Assembly (NCBI GenBank): GCA_964553915.1
Contig: CAZKMM010000033.1
Location: 1-19,982 of the forward strand
Direction of reading: 5' to 3'
Source of the DNA: CAZKMM01 sp964553915
Lineage (GTDB): Bacteria > RBG-13-61-14 > DRUE01
Length of the DNA stretch: 19,982 bases
Position numbers and translations under genes: made by a program
Part shown: in pieces, positions 6,389-14,095 of the stretch
Layout of the letters: every line of letters starts with the position of its first letter
Position numbering within the stretch: the stretch's first letter is position 1
Notes under the pieces: model-generated
Database searches by the model: none
The model's input: the letters and a program-made list of their open reading frames with translations, nothing else
Told to the model about the DNA's origin: nothing

Positions 6389-7420
6389 TTTTTCCCCCAG
6401 CTGAGCAGGAAGTGGTTTTCCACCCATCAATTGATAGGCTTTTTCAATTGCCGGAATAAAACCAGCAACATCGTTCTCCAGCCAGTATTGATATTTTTCA
6501 TAGGGATTGGCAATCCAAAAAATCCGCAAAGAGCTCAAGCCCCGGTCAAACAAATTACTGGAAGGTGTGCTCACCTCTATAGTAAAAGAAGCAATCCCGA
6601 ACCAGAGATATAAATAATCATCCAGGTCACCTTTGGTTGGATACCAGCGAGCGGACTGCTGAACCCGGTAATGATAATGAAGCTGGTTTTGAGAAAACGC
6701 CCGGGCAATCTGCTCAAAAAGCTCTTTGTCTGGAGCTGGCTTTCGGGTATAGGCAAAAGGATAAAGCACCTTGCCGGCAACGCTATGAAGATTAAAGGCA
6801 AGGAAATATCCATCTGAGCCAACCAGCTTTGCCACTGCTCTGCTTTCCGGCTCTGAAAGAGGCTCAGGACCCATATAATAGCTGGAGTGAGGACGGCGAT
6901 TCCCGGAAAGAGGATGATAACTTTTTGCTCCCGGCACCACCGGGAAATTCCGGTTCAAATCCACGCCCCGGGCGTTTTTCCTGGTGCCGATTTTTCCTCC
7001 CCTCCCTTTATTCTCCCAGACCCGGGCATAACCATCTGGATTGAGCAGGGGAGCAATATCTATCTCCACCTTCTCCAGTAAACCCCTGAGCTCTGGCTCC
7101 TCTGCCTGCTCCAAGATATGCCGGGCAAATGCTAAAGCAACACTCACCCCGATATATTCACAGGCATGAATCCCCGCAGTAACCAATACCTTGGGCAAGT
7201 CTTCTTTTGTCGCTTTAATTCCAAGGACATATAATGGACGCCCCTCCACACTCTCTCCAAACTTTCTTAAACTGACCAGCTCCGGATAACAGCGAGCAAA
7301 ATCGTCCAGCTGTTGATAAACCTCTTCAGGTGAAGGATAAGGCTCCAGATAATCTTTTGCCCAGCCCAGCCCGGAAAGAAAAAATAAAATCAAAACCGCT
7401 CCCACTAATCTCTTAGCCAT
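6386..7420 (-). CDS. Secreted M14-family zinc carboxypeptidase
   Basis: 344 residues. Residues 1-21 are a signal peptide (MAKR, hydrophobic core, GWA). The M14 domain covers nearly all of the rest: zinc ligands H85 and E88 in GIHACEY and H212 in NLHSVAG, substrate-binding DLNRNFP at 154-160, GPEPLSEPE at about 184-192 and catalytic E282 in FTIEVS. It lacks the basic K/E linker of its paralogue at 676-1896 but shares the same C-terminal layout after the catalytic glutamate (an IFW segment followed by a helical tail). GGGAGGAGG stands directly before the ATG. It follows lgt by 16 nt and is probably driven by the lgt promoter. Confidence 0.92.
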   Translation of the reverse strand: MAKRLVGAVLILFFLSGLGWAKDYLEPYPSPEEVYQQLDDFARCYPELVSLRKFGESVEGRPLYVLGIKATKEDLPKVLVTAGIHACEYIGVSVALAFARHILEQAEEPELRGLLEKVEIDIAPLLNPDGYARVWENKGRGGKIGTRKNARGVDLNRNFPVVPGAKSYHPLSGNRRPHSSYYMGPEPLSEPESRAVAKLVGSDGYFLAFNLHSVAGKVLYPFAYTRKPAPDKELFEQIARAFSQNQLHYHYRVQQSARWYPTKGDLDDYLYLWFGIASFTIEVSTPSSNLFDRGLSSLRIFWIANPYEKYQYWLENDVAGFIPAIEKAYQLMGGKPLPAQLGEK

Positions 7421-7436
7421 TTACCTCCTCCCGGAT

Positions 7437-8246
7437 TTACTTCCCCTGCTTTGCTTTTAGCTCCGCCTTTTCAGAAGCAGGCTTTTTCAACTGGCGATAT
7501 AACAGATAACTGGCGATCGGAATAACCAATAAACTGATAAATTGACTGGTGGAAAGAACCCCGGGAATCACAAATCCCCGCTCCGGGTCTCCCCGGAAAA
7601 ATTCCAAGAAAAAACGCAAAATCCCATAAAGTAAAAATAATAAAATTGCACAAATCCCCCTGCCTGCCTGTTTCCGAAATACCCGATACAAAATCCAGGC
7701 AATAATAAAAACTCCAAAAGATTCATAAAGCGGAGAAGGATGAACCGGAATTCCTGCCATTGGATGGCGAATCGGATGGTCCGGGTAAACAATTGCCCAG
7801 GGAACATGGGTGGGCTTGCCATAACAACAACCTGCCATTAAACACCCCCATCTTCCCATTGCCAATCCTACCGCACTGGGGCTGGAAAGAGTATCTGCTA
7901 CCAGGGCAAAGCTTGTGTTCTTCTTCTTACAGTAAAAATAAATAAAGACCAGATTTGCCACCACCCCTCCATACCAGACCAGCCCTCCCCGAAGACAATT
8001 GATAAAACCGCCAAAAGAAAACTCTGAAAATACCGAACGCCATTCAACTATGATATAAAGAAGTTTGGCACCCAGAATTCCAACAATCATCACCCAGAAA
8101 AACAGGTCCTGATAAAAACCCACCTCCTGACCGCTAACCCGGGCAAGATAAAGCATATAAAAATAACCGGTGAGAAAAGCCAGAGCCATAATCACTCCGT
8201 AAGTGTAAATGGTCAAGCCATCAATTTTAAATAAAATTGGATGCAC
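7437..8246 (-). CDS. lgt: Prolipoprotein diacylglyceryl transferase
   Basis: 269 residues with about seven transmembrane segments, the Lgt size and topology. It transfers diacylglycerol from phosphatidylglycerol to the lipobox cysteine of prelipoproteins in the inner membrane. Diagnostic positions: MHPILFKIDG at the N-terminus, RGGLVWYGG at 86-94, the signature GRWGCLMAGCCYG at 131-143, HPSPLYES at 169-176, and LRFFLEFFRGD at 210-220 with the conserved Arg/Glu. The signature has the cysteine-rich GCLMAGCC form rather than the E. coli NFINGE form. A full-consensus promoter lies at 8275-8304 and AAGGAG precedes the ATG. Confidence 0.96.
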   Translation of the reverse strand: MHPILFKIDGLTIYTYGVIMALAFLTGYFYMLYLARVSGQEVGFYQDLFFWVMIVGILGAKLLYIIVEWRSVFSEFSFGGFINCLRGGLVWYGGVVANLVFIYFYCKKKNTSFALVADTLSSPSAVGLAMGRWGCLMAGCCYGKPTHVPWAIVYPDHPIRHPMAGIPVHPSPLYESFGVFIIAWILYRVFRKQAGRGICAILLFLLYGILRFFLEFFRGDPERGFVIPGVLSTSQFISLLVIPIASYLLYRQLKKPASEKAELKAKQGK

Positions 8247-8274
8247 TCTACCACTCCTTTTAAGGCTTCTGGAA

Positions 8275-8304
8275 ATTATAAGATTAACCGTTTTGAAATG
8301 TCAA
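8275..8304 (-). promoter_or_regulatory. Full-consensus sigma-70 promoter for lgt
   Basis: Read on the minus strand, TTGACA (8304-8299), an 18-nt spacer, TATAAT (8280-8275): both hexamers match the consensus at all six positions. Predicted start near 8268 gives a leader of about 22 nt with AAGGAG before the ATG at 8246. It separates the lgt unit from the upstream cell-division/RNA operon. Confidence 0.8.
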
Positions 8305-8325
8305 AATTTAACCACCCAGACAGAT

Positions 8326-9432
8326 TCATCGGTAAAGCTGAAGAAGAATTTTTTCCAGCCTGCCCCGATTTTGGTCTGGATTAAAATACGCTTCCACTAT
8401 CTCCTCGTGAGGAAGTTTATTAACCTTCTCATTAAAAAGATTGAGCATTTCTATGGAAATCTCTACCGCGGTCTCCACCGGGATTCGCTCCGGATTTAAA
8501 TCAATTCCAAAATGCTCCTGATAACCATACATCTTTAAAACATACAATCCTGCCATTGCCTGCTCCGGTGCCACCACCCCGATATCCAGGTCCTGGTCAT
8601 AATTGCCCAGAGGCTGGGAATTCCAGTGAGTATGAACCAGCCTGCCCTCTCTCATTATCCGGGCAAAAGCATAAGCCACATCTTCAAAACCCATCCGAAT
8701 ATGCCCGACCTCTGGATTCAGCCCGACCAGACACTCCCCTTCTTCCAGAATATCGCAGTTAACTGGATTCTCTAAATGGGCTTCTATGGACTGGCAGGCT
8801 AAAATCCCATCCGGGGTATTGCGGTAAATGTTATTCGGCGCTGGCTCGTAGGGTTTAGGCTCCAGTGCCACCCTCACTCCAGGAACTTCATCCATCGCCT
8901 TTGCTACCGCCTCCTCAAACAGCTCCCACATCTGATAAAAATAGGTGCCCAGAGGATAAGTATAGCCATCAATCCCGGGCCAGATAATGCAGAAATCGCA
9001 GTTATGCTCCTTATTGAGTTGAAGGGTTTGTTTCAGACGGCTAAAGGCTTTTTGTCTTGGCTCAGAAAGAGGGTTGGATAAACTGCCGAACTCAAAATCC
9101 GCATCCCAGAAAAGATTGGGAATAATGGTAATCAGCCGGATTCCGCATTCCTCCTCAAGCTTCTTATACAAATGAATATTATCCTCATTTACCTCATTGG
9201 GATAATGAGCTTCTATCCCCACCACTCCCAGCTTAGCCATTTTCAAAGCCCGCTCCAGCCTCTCCTCTATGGTCTCCTCAGGAACATAGCGGTCGTGAAA
9301 CCTTCCTCCGCCAGGAGCAAAATACCAGATGCCTACCGAGGGTTTAATTTCTAGCTGGAAATTATAAAGATGTTCAATTAGCTCTTCTTTGCTCCGAAGC
9401 TTTTTCTGTCCCGAGAGTTTCTTCAAAGGCAT
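8326..9432 (-). CDS. Xylose isomerase-fold (XylA-like) sugar isomerase/epimerase
   Basis: 368 residues. A TIM-barrel metal-binding pattern like XylA can be followed: E191 in ALEPKPYEP, E241 and H244 in GLNPEVGH, H267/H269 in VHTHWNSQ, the YDQDLD metal loop at 278-283, and GIDLNPE at 309-315. The EPKP-x-EP and D-x-D features resemble true xylose isomerase more than the short sugar-phosphate epimerases, but NPEVGH replaces the E-ANHA motif and the chain is shorter than XylA (about 390-440). The substrate is therefore open: an aldose-ketose isomerase of unassigned specificity. GGGAGGGG precedes the ATG. It is the last gene of the unit that starts at zapB-like, 49 nt behind the TPR gene. Confidence 0.8.
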   Translation of the reverse strand: MPLKKLSGQKKLRSKEELIEHLYNFQLEIKPSVGIWYFAPGGGRFHDRYVPEETIEERLERALKMAKLGVVGIEAHYPNEVNEDNIHLYKKLEEECGIRLITIIPNLFWDADFEFGSLSNPLSEPRQKAFSRLKQTLQLNKEHNCDFCIIWPGIDGYTYPLGTYFYQMWELFEEAVAKAMDEVPGVRVALEPKPYEPAPNNIYRNTPDGILACQSIEAHLENPVNCDILEEGECLVGLNPEVGHIRMGFEDVAYAFARIMREGRLVHTHWNSQPLGNYDQDLDIGVVAPEQAMAGLYVLKMYGYQEHFGIDLNPERIPVETAVEISIEMLNLFNEKVNKLPHEEIVEAYFNPDQNRGRLEKILLQLYR

Positions 9433-9481
9433 TTGCCCCTCCCTGGTATGGGTTAAAAAATCCGCCCCTTAACAATTTGAG

Positions 9482-10333
9482 CTATTCTTTTTTCACTTCG
9501 GTAACTTCTTCCTGTTTCACCCGGCTGTATCCGCAGGCAAGCTTAGGGTCATTAAGGATTTTTTGAGCATCCCGCTGGTCGATCCGGTCAATCTCGGTCT
9601 CAGCAGGAAGTTCCAGGGTCTTTTTCAACCACTTTTTCCCTTCTTCAATATCTTTGGAAATATTTCTCCGGTTGCCCCGACAGATTAATGCTATCCCCAT
9701 CTCTTTATTATAATCAATTCTGTCCGGATAAAGCTCTACCGCCTTTCTACAATGCTCCACCGCTTTATCCATATCTCCCCGGGTGCCAAAAAAGAGCTTC
9801 ATCAATCTGCTCTCCGGCACCTTGCGGTAAAACTGGCAGAGGGCAAAATGAGCATTGGCTTCAGTAGAATCAGTCTCGGTCCGATAAGTCGGATGCATAT
9901 CCAGGGTTTTTATATACATCTCCTCAATGTCATCCGCCAGAGCCAGACTTTTAGCAATCCCCTTAACCAGAGCCTGCTGACTCATTCCCACCGCGATATA
10001 AAAGTAACTCTCTGCTACTTCCGGATTCTTTTCCGCTCCTTTTCTTGCCCACTCCTCACACTTAATATAATAATCCAGCTTTTCCTTTTCCTTCTCAGTA
10101 GGAATCAGCTCACCAATATTGTAATAATTCCGGGCAATCATCCAGTAAGCATATTTATTGTTTGGGTCTTCTTTTAACACCTCAAAAAGGATTTTATTGG
10201 ACTCCTCATACTTGCCTTCATCTTCCAGCTGGTCCGCCTTTTTAATCATCTGGTCTATCTCTGCCGGGCTGAGTCCAAATAAAAGGAAAAAAAGACCAAT
10301 TGCCCCGATTAAGGTTCCAAATCTAACTTTCAT
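9482..10333 (-). CDS. Exported TPR-repeat protein
   Basis: 283 residues. Residues 1-24 form a signal peptide (MKVR, hydrophobic core ending GLSPAE), with no lipobox cysteine, so a periplasmic location is inferred. The remainder is alpha-helical TPR: DEGKYEESNKILFEVLKEDPNNKYAYWMIAR at about 37-67 is a classic repeat, and GDMDKAVEHCRKAVELYPDRIDY around 185-208 another. The insert with MKLFFGTRGDMDKAVEHC resembles a pattern seen in RMD-type TPR proteins, but no function follows from that. AAAGGAGGG precedes the ATG. It is 15 nt downstream of ymdB and so likely in that operon. Confidence 0.85.
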   Translation of the reverse strand: MKVRFGTLIGAIGLFFLLFGLSPAEIDQMIKKADQLEDEGKYEESNKILFEVLKEDPNNKYAYWMIARNYYNIGELIPTEKEKEKLDYYIKCEEWARKGAEKNPEVAESYFYIAVGMSQQALVKGIAKSLALADDIEEMYIKTLDMHPTYRTETDSTEANAHFALCQFYRKVPESRLMKLFFGTRGDMDKAVEHCRKAVELYPDRIDYNKEMGIALICRGNRRNISKDIEEGKKWLKKTLELPAETEIDRIDQRDAQKILNDPKLACGYSRVKQEEVTEVKKE

Positions 10334-10348
10334 TTTTCTTCCCTCCTT

Positions 10349-11131
10349 TTAGCGGTTGAGGATTTTCTGAATTCTCTCTATCTTCTGTGCCCTGCCAGTA
10401 TCTTCATCAATATCCACCATCACCGCATTAACCCAGACCGGACCACTTGCCACTTCAAACCGGTGAGGAATACCGGTAAGAAATCTCTCCAGGGTCTGGC
10501 TGGGCTTGATCCCAATCACCGAATTAATCGGACCGCACATCCCGACATCAGTAATATAAGCGGTTCCCCCGGGAAAAATTCTTTCATCCGCAGTGGGAAT
10601 ATGGGTATGAGTGCCGAGCACCGCACTTACTTTGCGGTCTAAAAACCAGCCCATAGCATTTTTTTCACTGGTTGCCTCTGCGTGAAAATCCACCAAAATC
10701 ACCTTCACCTCTTCTGGAAGATTAGCAAGTTCTTGCTCTGCGGTCAAAAATGGACACTCGCAGGGGTCCATAAAAACCCGCCCGCCCAAATTTATCACTG
10801 CTACCGGAGCAGATCTTGCTTTTAAAATTAAACTCCCGCTCCCTGGAGCCCGAGGAGAAAAATTTGCCGGGCGGAGCAGTCGCTCTAAATCATCAATTTT
10901 GCTTACCATTTCTTTTTTGTCCCAGATATGATTCCCGCTGGTCATAAAATCAATTCCCATCTCCACCAGCTGTTCATATACCTCAGAGGTAAGACCAAAT
11001 CCGCCGGCGCTATTCTCCACATTAGCTCCTACCAGTTCCACCTGAAATACCTCACAAAGCTCAGGCAAAACCTGCTGGACCGCTCTTCTCCCGGGTTTCC
11101 CCACAATATCCCCGAAAAATAAAATCCGCAA
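10349..11131 (-). CDS. ymdB: YmdB-family metallophosphoesterase (2',3'-cyclic nucleotide phosphodiesterase)
   Basis: 260 residues, matching the TIGR00282/YmdB family in length. The dinuclear metal site is complete: D8 in FFGDIVG, E39-N40 in NVENSAGG, N67-H68 in GNHIWD, H150 in VDFHAEATSEK, H175 and H177 in GTHTHIPT. In Bacillus the homologue hydrolyses 2',3'-cAMP and links to RNase Y; here it directly follows rny, with its ribosome site (AAAGGAG) overlapping the rny TAA, so coupled expression is likely. The start is a TTG. Cytoplasmic. Confidence 0.95.
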   Translation of the reverse strand: MRILFFGDIVGKPGRRAVQQVLPELCEVFQVELVGANVENSAGGFGLTSEVYEQLVEMGIDFMTSGNHIWDKKEMVSKIDDLERLLRPANFSPRAPGSGSLILKARSAPVAVINLGGRVFMDPCECPFLTAEQELANLPEEVKVILVDFHAEATSEKNAMGWFLDRKVSAVLGTHTHIPTADERIFPGGTAYITDVGMCGPINSVIGIKPSQTLERFLTGIPHRFEVASGPVWVNAVMVDIDEDTGRAQKIERIQKILNR

Positions 11132-11143
11132 AATCCTGCTCCT

Positions 11144-12700
11144 TTATTTGGCGTATTCTACCGCCCGGGTCTCTCTAATTACCACCACTTTAATCTGTCC
11201 GGGATAGGCAAGTTCGCTTTCAATCTTTTTGGCAATCTCCCGGGCTAAAACCGAAGCCTGCTCATCAGAAATTTTATCTGCCTCCACCATAATCCGGAGC
11301 TCTCTTCCTGCCTGAATCGCATAACTTTTATTTATTCCAGAAAAACTGGAAGCTATTTTTTCTAAATCCGCTAACCGCTTGATATAGGTCTCAAGCATTT
11401 CCCTCCTTGCCCCGGGACGAGCTCCGCTTAAAGCATCTGCGGCCTGGATAATATTGCCTAAAATTGTAGGAGGCTCATCATCGTGGTGGGCAGCAATCGC
11501 GGTGACCACCTGAGGACTTTCACCATATTTCCTTGCCAGCTCCGCTCCGATCTCCGCATGCGAGCCTTCATATTCATGGTCAACCGCCTTACCAATATCA
11601 TGAAGCAGTCCTGCCCTTCTCGCTCGCTTAACACTCTGCCCCAACTCCCCGGCAATTATTCCTGCTAAAAAAGCTACCTCCAGAGAATGCTGATACTGAT
11701 TCTGACCATAACTGGTGCGATATTTCAATCGCCCGATCAGTTTAACCAGCTCCGGATGCATCCCGTGAGCACCAATATCAAAAACCGCTCTCTGACCTGC
11801 CTCCCGAACTGCTTCTTCTACCTCCCGCTCCGCCTTCTTGACCATCTCTTCAATCCGGGCTGGATGAATCCTTCCATCCGCAATTAACCGTTCCAGAGCA
11901 ATCCTTGCCACCTCCCGCCGAATCGGGTTAAAACTGGAAATAACCACTGCCTCCGGGGTATCATCCACAATCAAATCCACCCCAGTAGCAGACTCCAGCG
12001 CCCGGATGTTCCTTCCCTCTCTCCCGATAATCCTCCCTTTCATCTCATCGCTGGGAAGAGGTATGACCGTAACCGTGCTTTCCGTAACATATTCTCCTGC
12101 ATAACGCTCTATTGCCTGAGAAAGTATCTTCTTGGCAATCTTCTCCGCTTCCTGCCTGGTCTCATCTTCAATCTGCTTGATTTTCATCGCCGCATCGTGC
12201 CGAGCTTCTTCAATCATACTTTCCATTAAAAGCTTTTTCGCCTCAGAAGCAGTCAAGCCGGAAATTTGCTCCAGCTTCCTGTTCACCTCCTGAAGCTTTT
12301 GTTTTGCCTCTTTCTCCGTCTGAGAAATTCTTTCTTCCTGCTGGGCAAGTTTTTTCTCCCTTCGGTTCAATTCCAGCTCTTTCTGGTCTAAAAGCTCTAC
12401 CTTTTTGTCTAAGGTCTCCTCCCGATGCATCAGCCGTTCCTGAAGCTGGGCAAGCTCCGACCTTACCGCTTTGCTCTCTTTTTCAAATTCTGCCCGGGCT
12501 TGATACAAATAATCCTTGGCGCTCAACTCCGCTTCCTTTAATCTTGCTTCTGCTTTCTTTTCTGCCTCTTCAATAATTCGTTTGGCTTCTTCTTCCGAAC
12601 TCCTTTTTCTTGAACGAATTAAAAGATAAAAAATCAAAAAGCCCAGCCCAGCTCCCACTACCAACCCGACCACTAATCCGATTATGCTCATTAATTCCAT
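11144..12700 (-). CDS. rny: Ribonuclease Y
   Basis: 518 residues, the normal RNase Y length. Residues 5-28 are the single membrane anchor, about 30-200 a long charged coiled coil, the KH domain contains GRIIGREGRN at 222-231, and the HD domain contains H338 (QYQHS) and H367-D368 in LLHDIGKAVDHE. The enzyme is a membrane-bound endoribonuclease that starts mRNA decay in bacteria that lack or supplement RNase E. GGGAG stands before the ATG. It lies between fau and ymdB, and the rny-ymdB pairing is also found in Firmicutes. Confidence 0.97.
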   Translation of the reverse strand: MELMSIIGLVVGLVVGAGLGFLIFYLLIRSRKRSSEEEAKRIIEEAEKKAEARLKEAELSAKDYLYQARAEFEKESKAVRSELAQLQERLMHREETLDKKVELLDQKELELNRREKKLAQQEERISQTEKEAKQKLQEVNRKLEQISGLTASEAKKLLMESMIEEARHDAAMKIKQIEDETRQEAEKIAKKILSQAIERYAGEYVTESTVTVIPLPSDEMKGRIIGREGRNIRALESATGVDLIVDDTPEAVVISSFNPIRREVARIALERLIADGRIHPARIEEMVKKAEREVEEAVREAGQRAVFDIGAHGMHPELVKLIGRLKYRTSYGQNQYQHSLEVAFLAGIIAGELGQSVKRARRAGLLHDIGKAVDHEYEGSHAEIGAELARKYGESPQVVTAIAAHHDDEPPTILGNIIQAADALSGARPGARREMLETYIKRLADLEKIASSFSGINKSYAIQAGRELRIMVEADKISDEQASVLAREIAKKIESELAYPGQIKVVVIRETRAVEYAK

Positions 12701-12718
12701 TTTTTCTCTCCCTTCATT

Positions 12719-13306
12719 TTATTCTGAAAAAAGCGAGACAAAGCCCGCCTCACAGACCAATCTTTTTACTCTCTGGTCATTCTCATCCACGGGAATTCGT
12801 TCCTTTATCTGAAACCCATAAGCAAATCCCACGGTAATGGTATGAGAATCAAGCCGGGATAAAATTCGGTCATAATATCCCCCGCCAAATCCCAGCCGGT
12901 ATCCCCGACGGTCAAAAGCCACCCCGGGAACAACTATTAAATCTAATCCTTCCAGAAGAATCTGGGGGGCAGAGTCTTTCGGCTCCAGAATTCCCCAGCG
13001 ATTGGGAATCATCTCTTCATATTTTTCTACTCTTTTAAACACCATCTGCCCCGGAGAGGTAATCCTGGGGAAATATAGCTCTTTTCCTTCTTTCCTTGCC
13101 CTCTCAAAGACCAGCCTGGTATCCACCTCTTTATCAAAGCTGGCATAAAGGGCGATTTTTCTTGCCAGAAGATAACATTGTGCCCCGAGAAAATGCATCT
13201 GCACCCAGGCACTCCATTTCCGTGCCAGAGCCGGGTCCAAATTCTTTCGCTGAGCAAGAATTTGCCGACGAAGCTGATTCTTTTCTACACCAATCCTTGA
13301 CTTCAT
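12719..13306 (-). CDS. fau: 5-formyltetrahydrofolate cyclo-ligase
   Basis: 195 residues, the usual size. KNQLRRQILAQRK at the N-terminus, YASFDKEVDT at 54-63, and the diagnostic VVPGVAFDRRGYRLGFGGGYYDR at 125-147 with the ATP-binding GFGGGYYDR are all intact. The enzyme converts 5-formyl-THF to 5,10-methenyl-THF with ATP. It lies immediately downstream of the candidate 6S RNA, with the ribosome site (AAGGGAAG) formed by the RNA's 3' flank; in E. coli the same gene (ygfA/fau) lies downstream of ssrS. Confidence 0.95.
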   Translation of the reverse strand: MKSRIGVEKNQLRRQILAQRKNLDPALARKWSAWVQMHFLGAQCYLLARKIALYASFDKEVDTRLVFERARKEGKELYFPRITSPGQMVFKRVEKYEEMIPNRWGILEPKDSAPQILLEGLDLIVVPGVAFDRRGYRLGFGGGYYDRILSRLDSHTITVGFAYGFQIKERIPVDENDQRVKRLVCEAGFVSLFSE

Positions 13307-13319
13307 CTTCCCTTACGGA

Positions 13320-13537
13320 GATTTGCGGGAAAGCGAGAAGGGCAGGATATACTTAGATTTGGAGCAATAGACTATTATTTAAAGTCCGAGATTTATTTCT
13401 CAGGCTTAACTGACCTGAATTATATAAATTTTGCTCTAAAATGCCTATTTTTTTATCTCCTTTCTTTTCCTTTACGCCGGATATTCATAAACCCGGTTTT
13501 TTTATTTCTCTTTTACCCTGCTCGCTTCCGCAAATCC
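13320..13537 (-). ncRNA. ssrS: Candidate 6S-like RNA between zapA and fau
   Basis: The 244-nt gap between zapA and fau holds a long imperfect inverted repeat on the minus strand. Arms 13536-13516 and 13342-13320 pair as 9 bp (GATTTGCGG/CCGCAAATC), a 2-nt bulge, 7 bp (AAGCGAG/CTCGCTT), a C-U mismatch, then AGGG/CCCT-type pairs: about 20 pairs. The interior, about 170 nt and AT-rich, has a CCGG hairpin (13496-13477) and an apical stem GAGCAA/TTGCTC (13436-13431 with 13367-13362) that encloses two small hairpins. A terminal closing helix, an open middle and an apical stem are the architecture of 6S RNA, and zapA-ssrS-fau is the E. coli gene order. An AATAAT box (13547-13542) lies 5-7 nt before the stem. 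The class is inferred from context and topology; I could not match the conserved 6S bases. Confidence 0.5.
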
Positions 13538-13550
13538 ACAAATTATTTTT

Positions 13551-13838
13551 TCACATTTTCAATAAACTTTCAAGCTCGGATAATTGAGCATTAATTTTCT
13601 CTAATTCCCTTTCAATCTCCTCTCTTTCTCTTTCATCCTTCTCCTTCAAATGATATAGCTCTTCTGCCAGATTGAGGGCAAGGGAAAAAAGCCTGGAACT
13701 ATCCAGGGGCTTGGGCGGGGCGCCAAACAATTCCCTCAACCTGGCATCAAGAAAACGGGCAACCTCAAGCAAGGTTTGTTCATTCTCTGCCCTTAGCCGG
13801 TATTTCTTACCATAAATCTCCAGCTCTTTTTCAATCAC
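13551..13838 (-). CDS. zapA: Cell division protein ZapA
   Basis: 95 residues from a GTG start. The N-terminal globular part fits ZapA (IEKELEIYGKKYRLRAENEQTLLEVARFLDARLREL), followed by a DSSRLFSLALNLAEELYHLKE helix and a long C-terminal charged coiled coil (about 60-95). ZapA binds and bundles FtsZ filaments at the division site. The start lies one nt after the stop of the coiled-coil gene upstream, with AAAAGGA as ribosome site. Downstream lies the candidate 6S RNA. Confidence 0.85.
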   Translation of the reverse strand: MIEKELEIYGKKYRLRAENEQTLLEVARFLDARLRELFGAPPKPLDSSRLFSLALNLAEELYHLKEKDEREREEIERELEKINAQLSELESLLKM

Positions 13839-13839
13839 T

Positions 13840-14058
13840 TTAGGTTTCCTTTTCCAGTTTCTGAATCAAATCTTGAACCCGGGTTAAAACTTTCTGACGA
13901 AGCCCTTTTTCCTGCTCCAATTTCTCTTTAAGCTCTGCTAGTTTTTGTTTTAAAGTGTCTATTTCCCCTCTTCCTTTTGAGCTTTCTACTAATTTTTCTT
14001 TTAAAAGCTCAATTGTTTTCTCAAGCTCTTCAAATTTTTCTTTAAGAGAAGGTTCCAT
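13840..14058 (-). CDS. Small coiled-coil protein, ZapB-like
   Basis: 72 residues from ATG at 14058 (a TTG one codon upstream is also in frame). The whole chain is an uninterrupted charged heptad coiled coil (EELEKTIELLKEKLVE, LKQKLAELKEKLEQE, VQDLIQKLEKE). Size, composition and position directly before zapA match small ZapB-like coiled-coil proteins that accompany ZapA; sequence similarity alone cannot prove homology for a coiled coil. No Shine-Dalgarno precedes the ATG and the promoter's -10 box ends 7 nt before it, so the mRNA is predicted to be leaderless. Confidence 0.7.
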   Translation of the reverse strand: MEPSLKEKFEELEKTIELLKEKLVESSKGRGEIDTLKQKLAELKEKLEQEKGLRQKVLTRVQDLIQKLEKET

Positions 14059-14065
14059 CAAAAAA

Positions 14066-14095
14066 ATTATAACTTTTCTGAGCAGGTCCGGTCAA
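14066..14095 (-). promoter_or_regulatory. Sigma-70-type promoter for the zapB-zapA-fau-rny operon, leaderless
   Basis: Read on the minus strand, TTGACC (14095-14090), an 18-nt spacer, TATAAT (14071-14066). Seven nt separate the -10 box from the ATG at 14058, so transcription is predicted to start at or one nt before the start codon. The TGA inside the -35 box (14094-14092) is the stop codon of the sigma-54 activator gene. Confidence 0.7.

Noticed and set aside
13477..13507. CCGG hairpin followed by seven T on the plus strand, resembling a Rho-independent terminator
   Set aside because: The stem is only four to five pairs and no plus-strand gene ends here; on the minus strand the hairpin lies within the candidate 6S RNA and is better explained as part of its fold.
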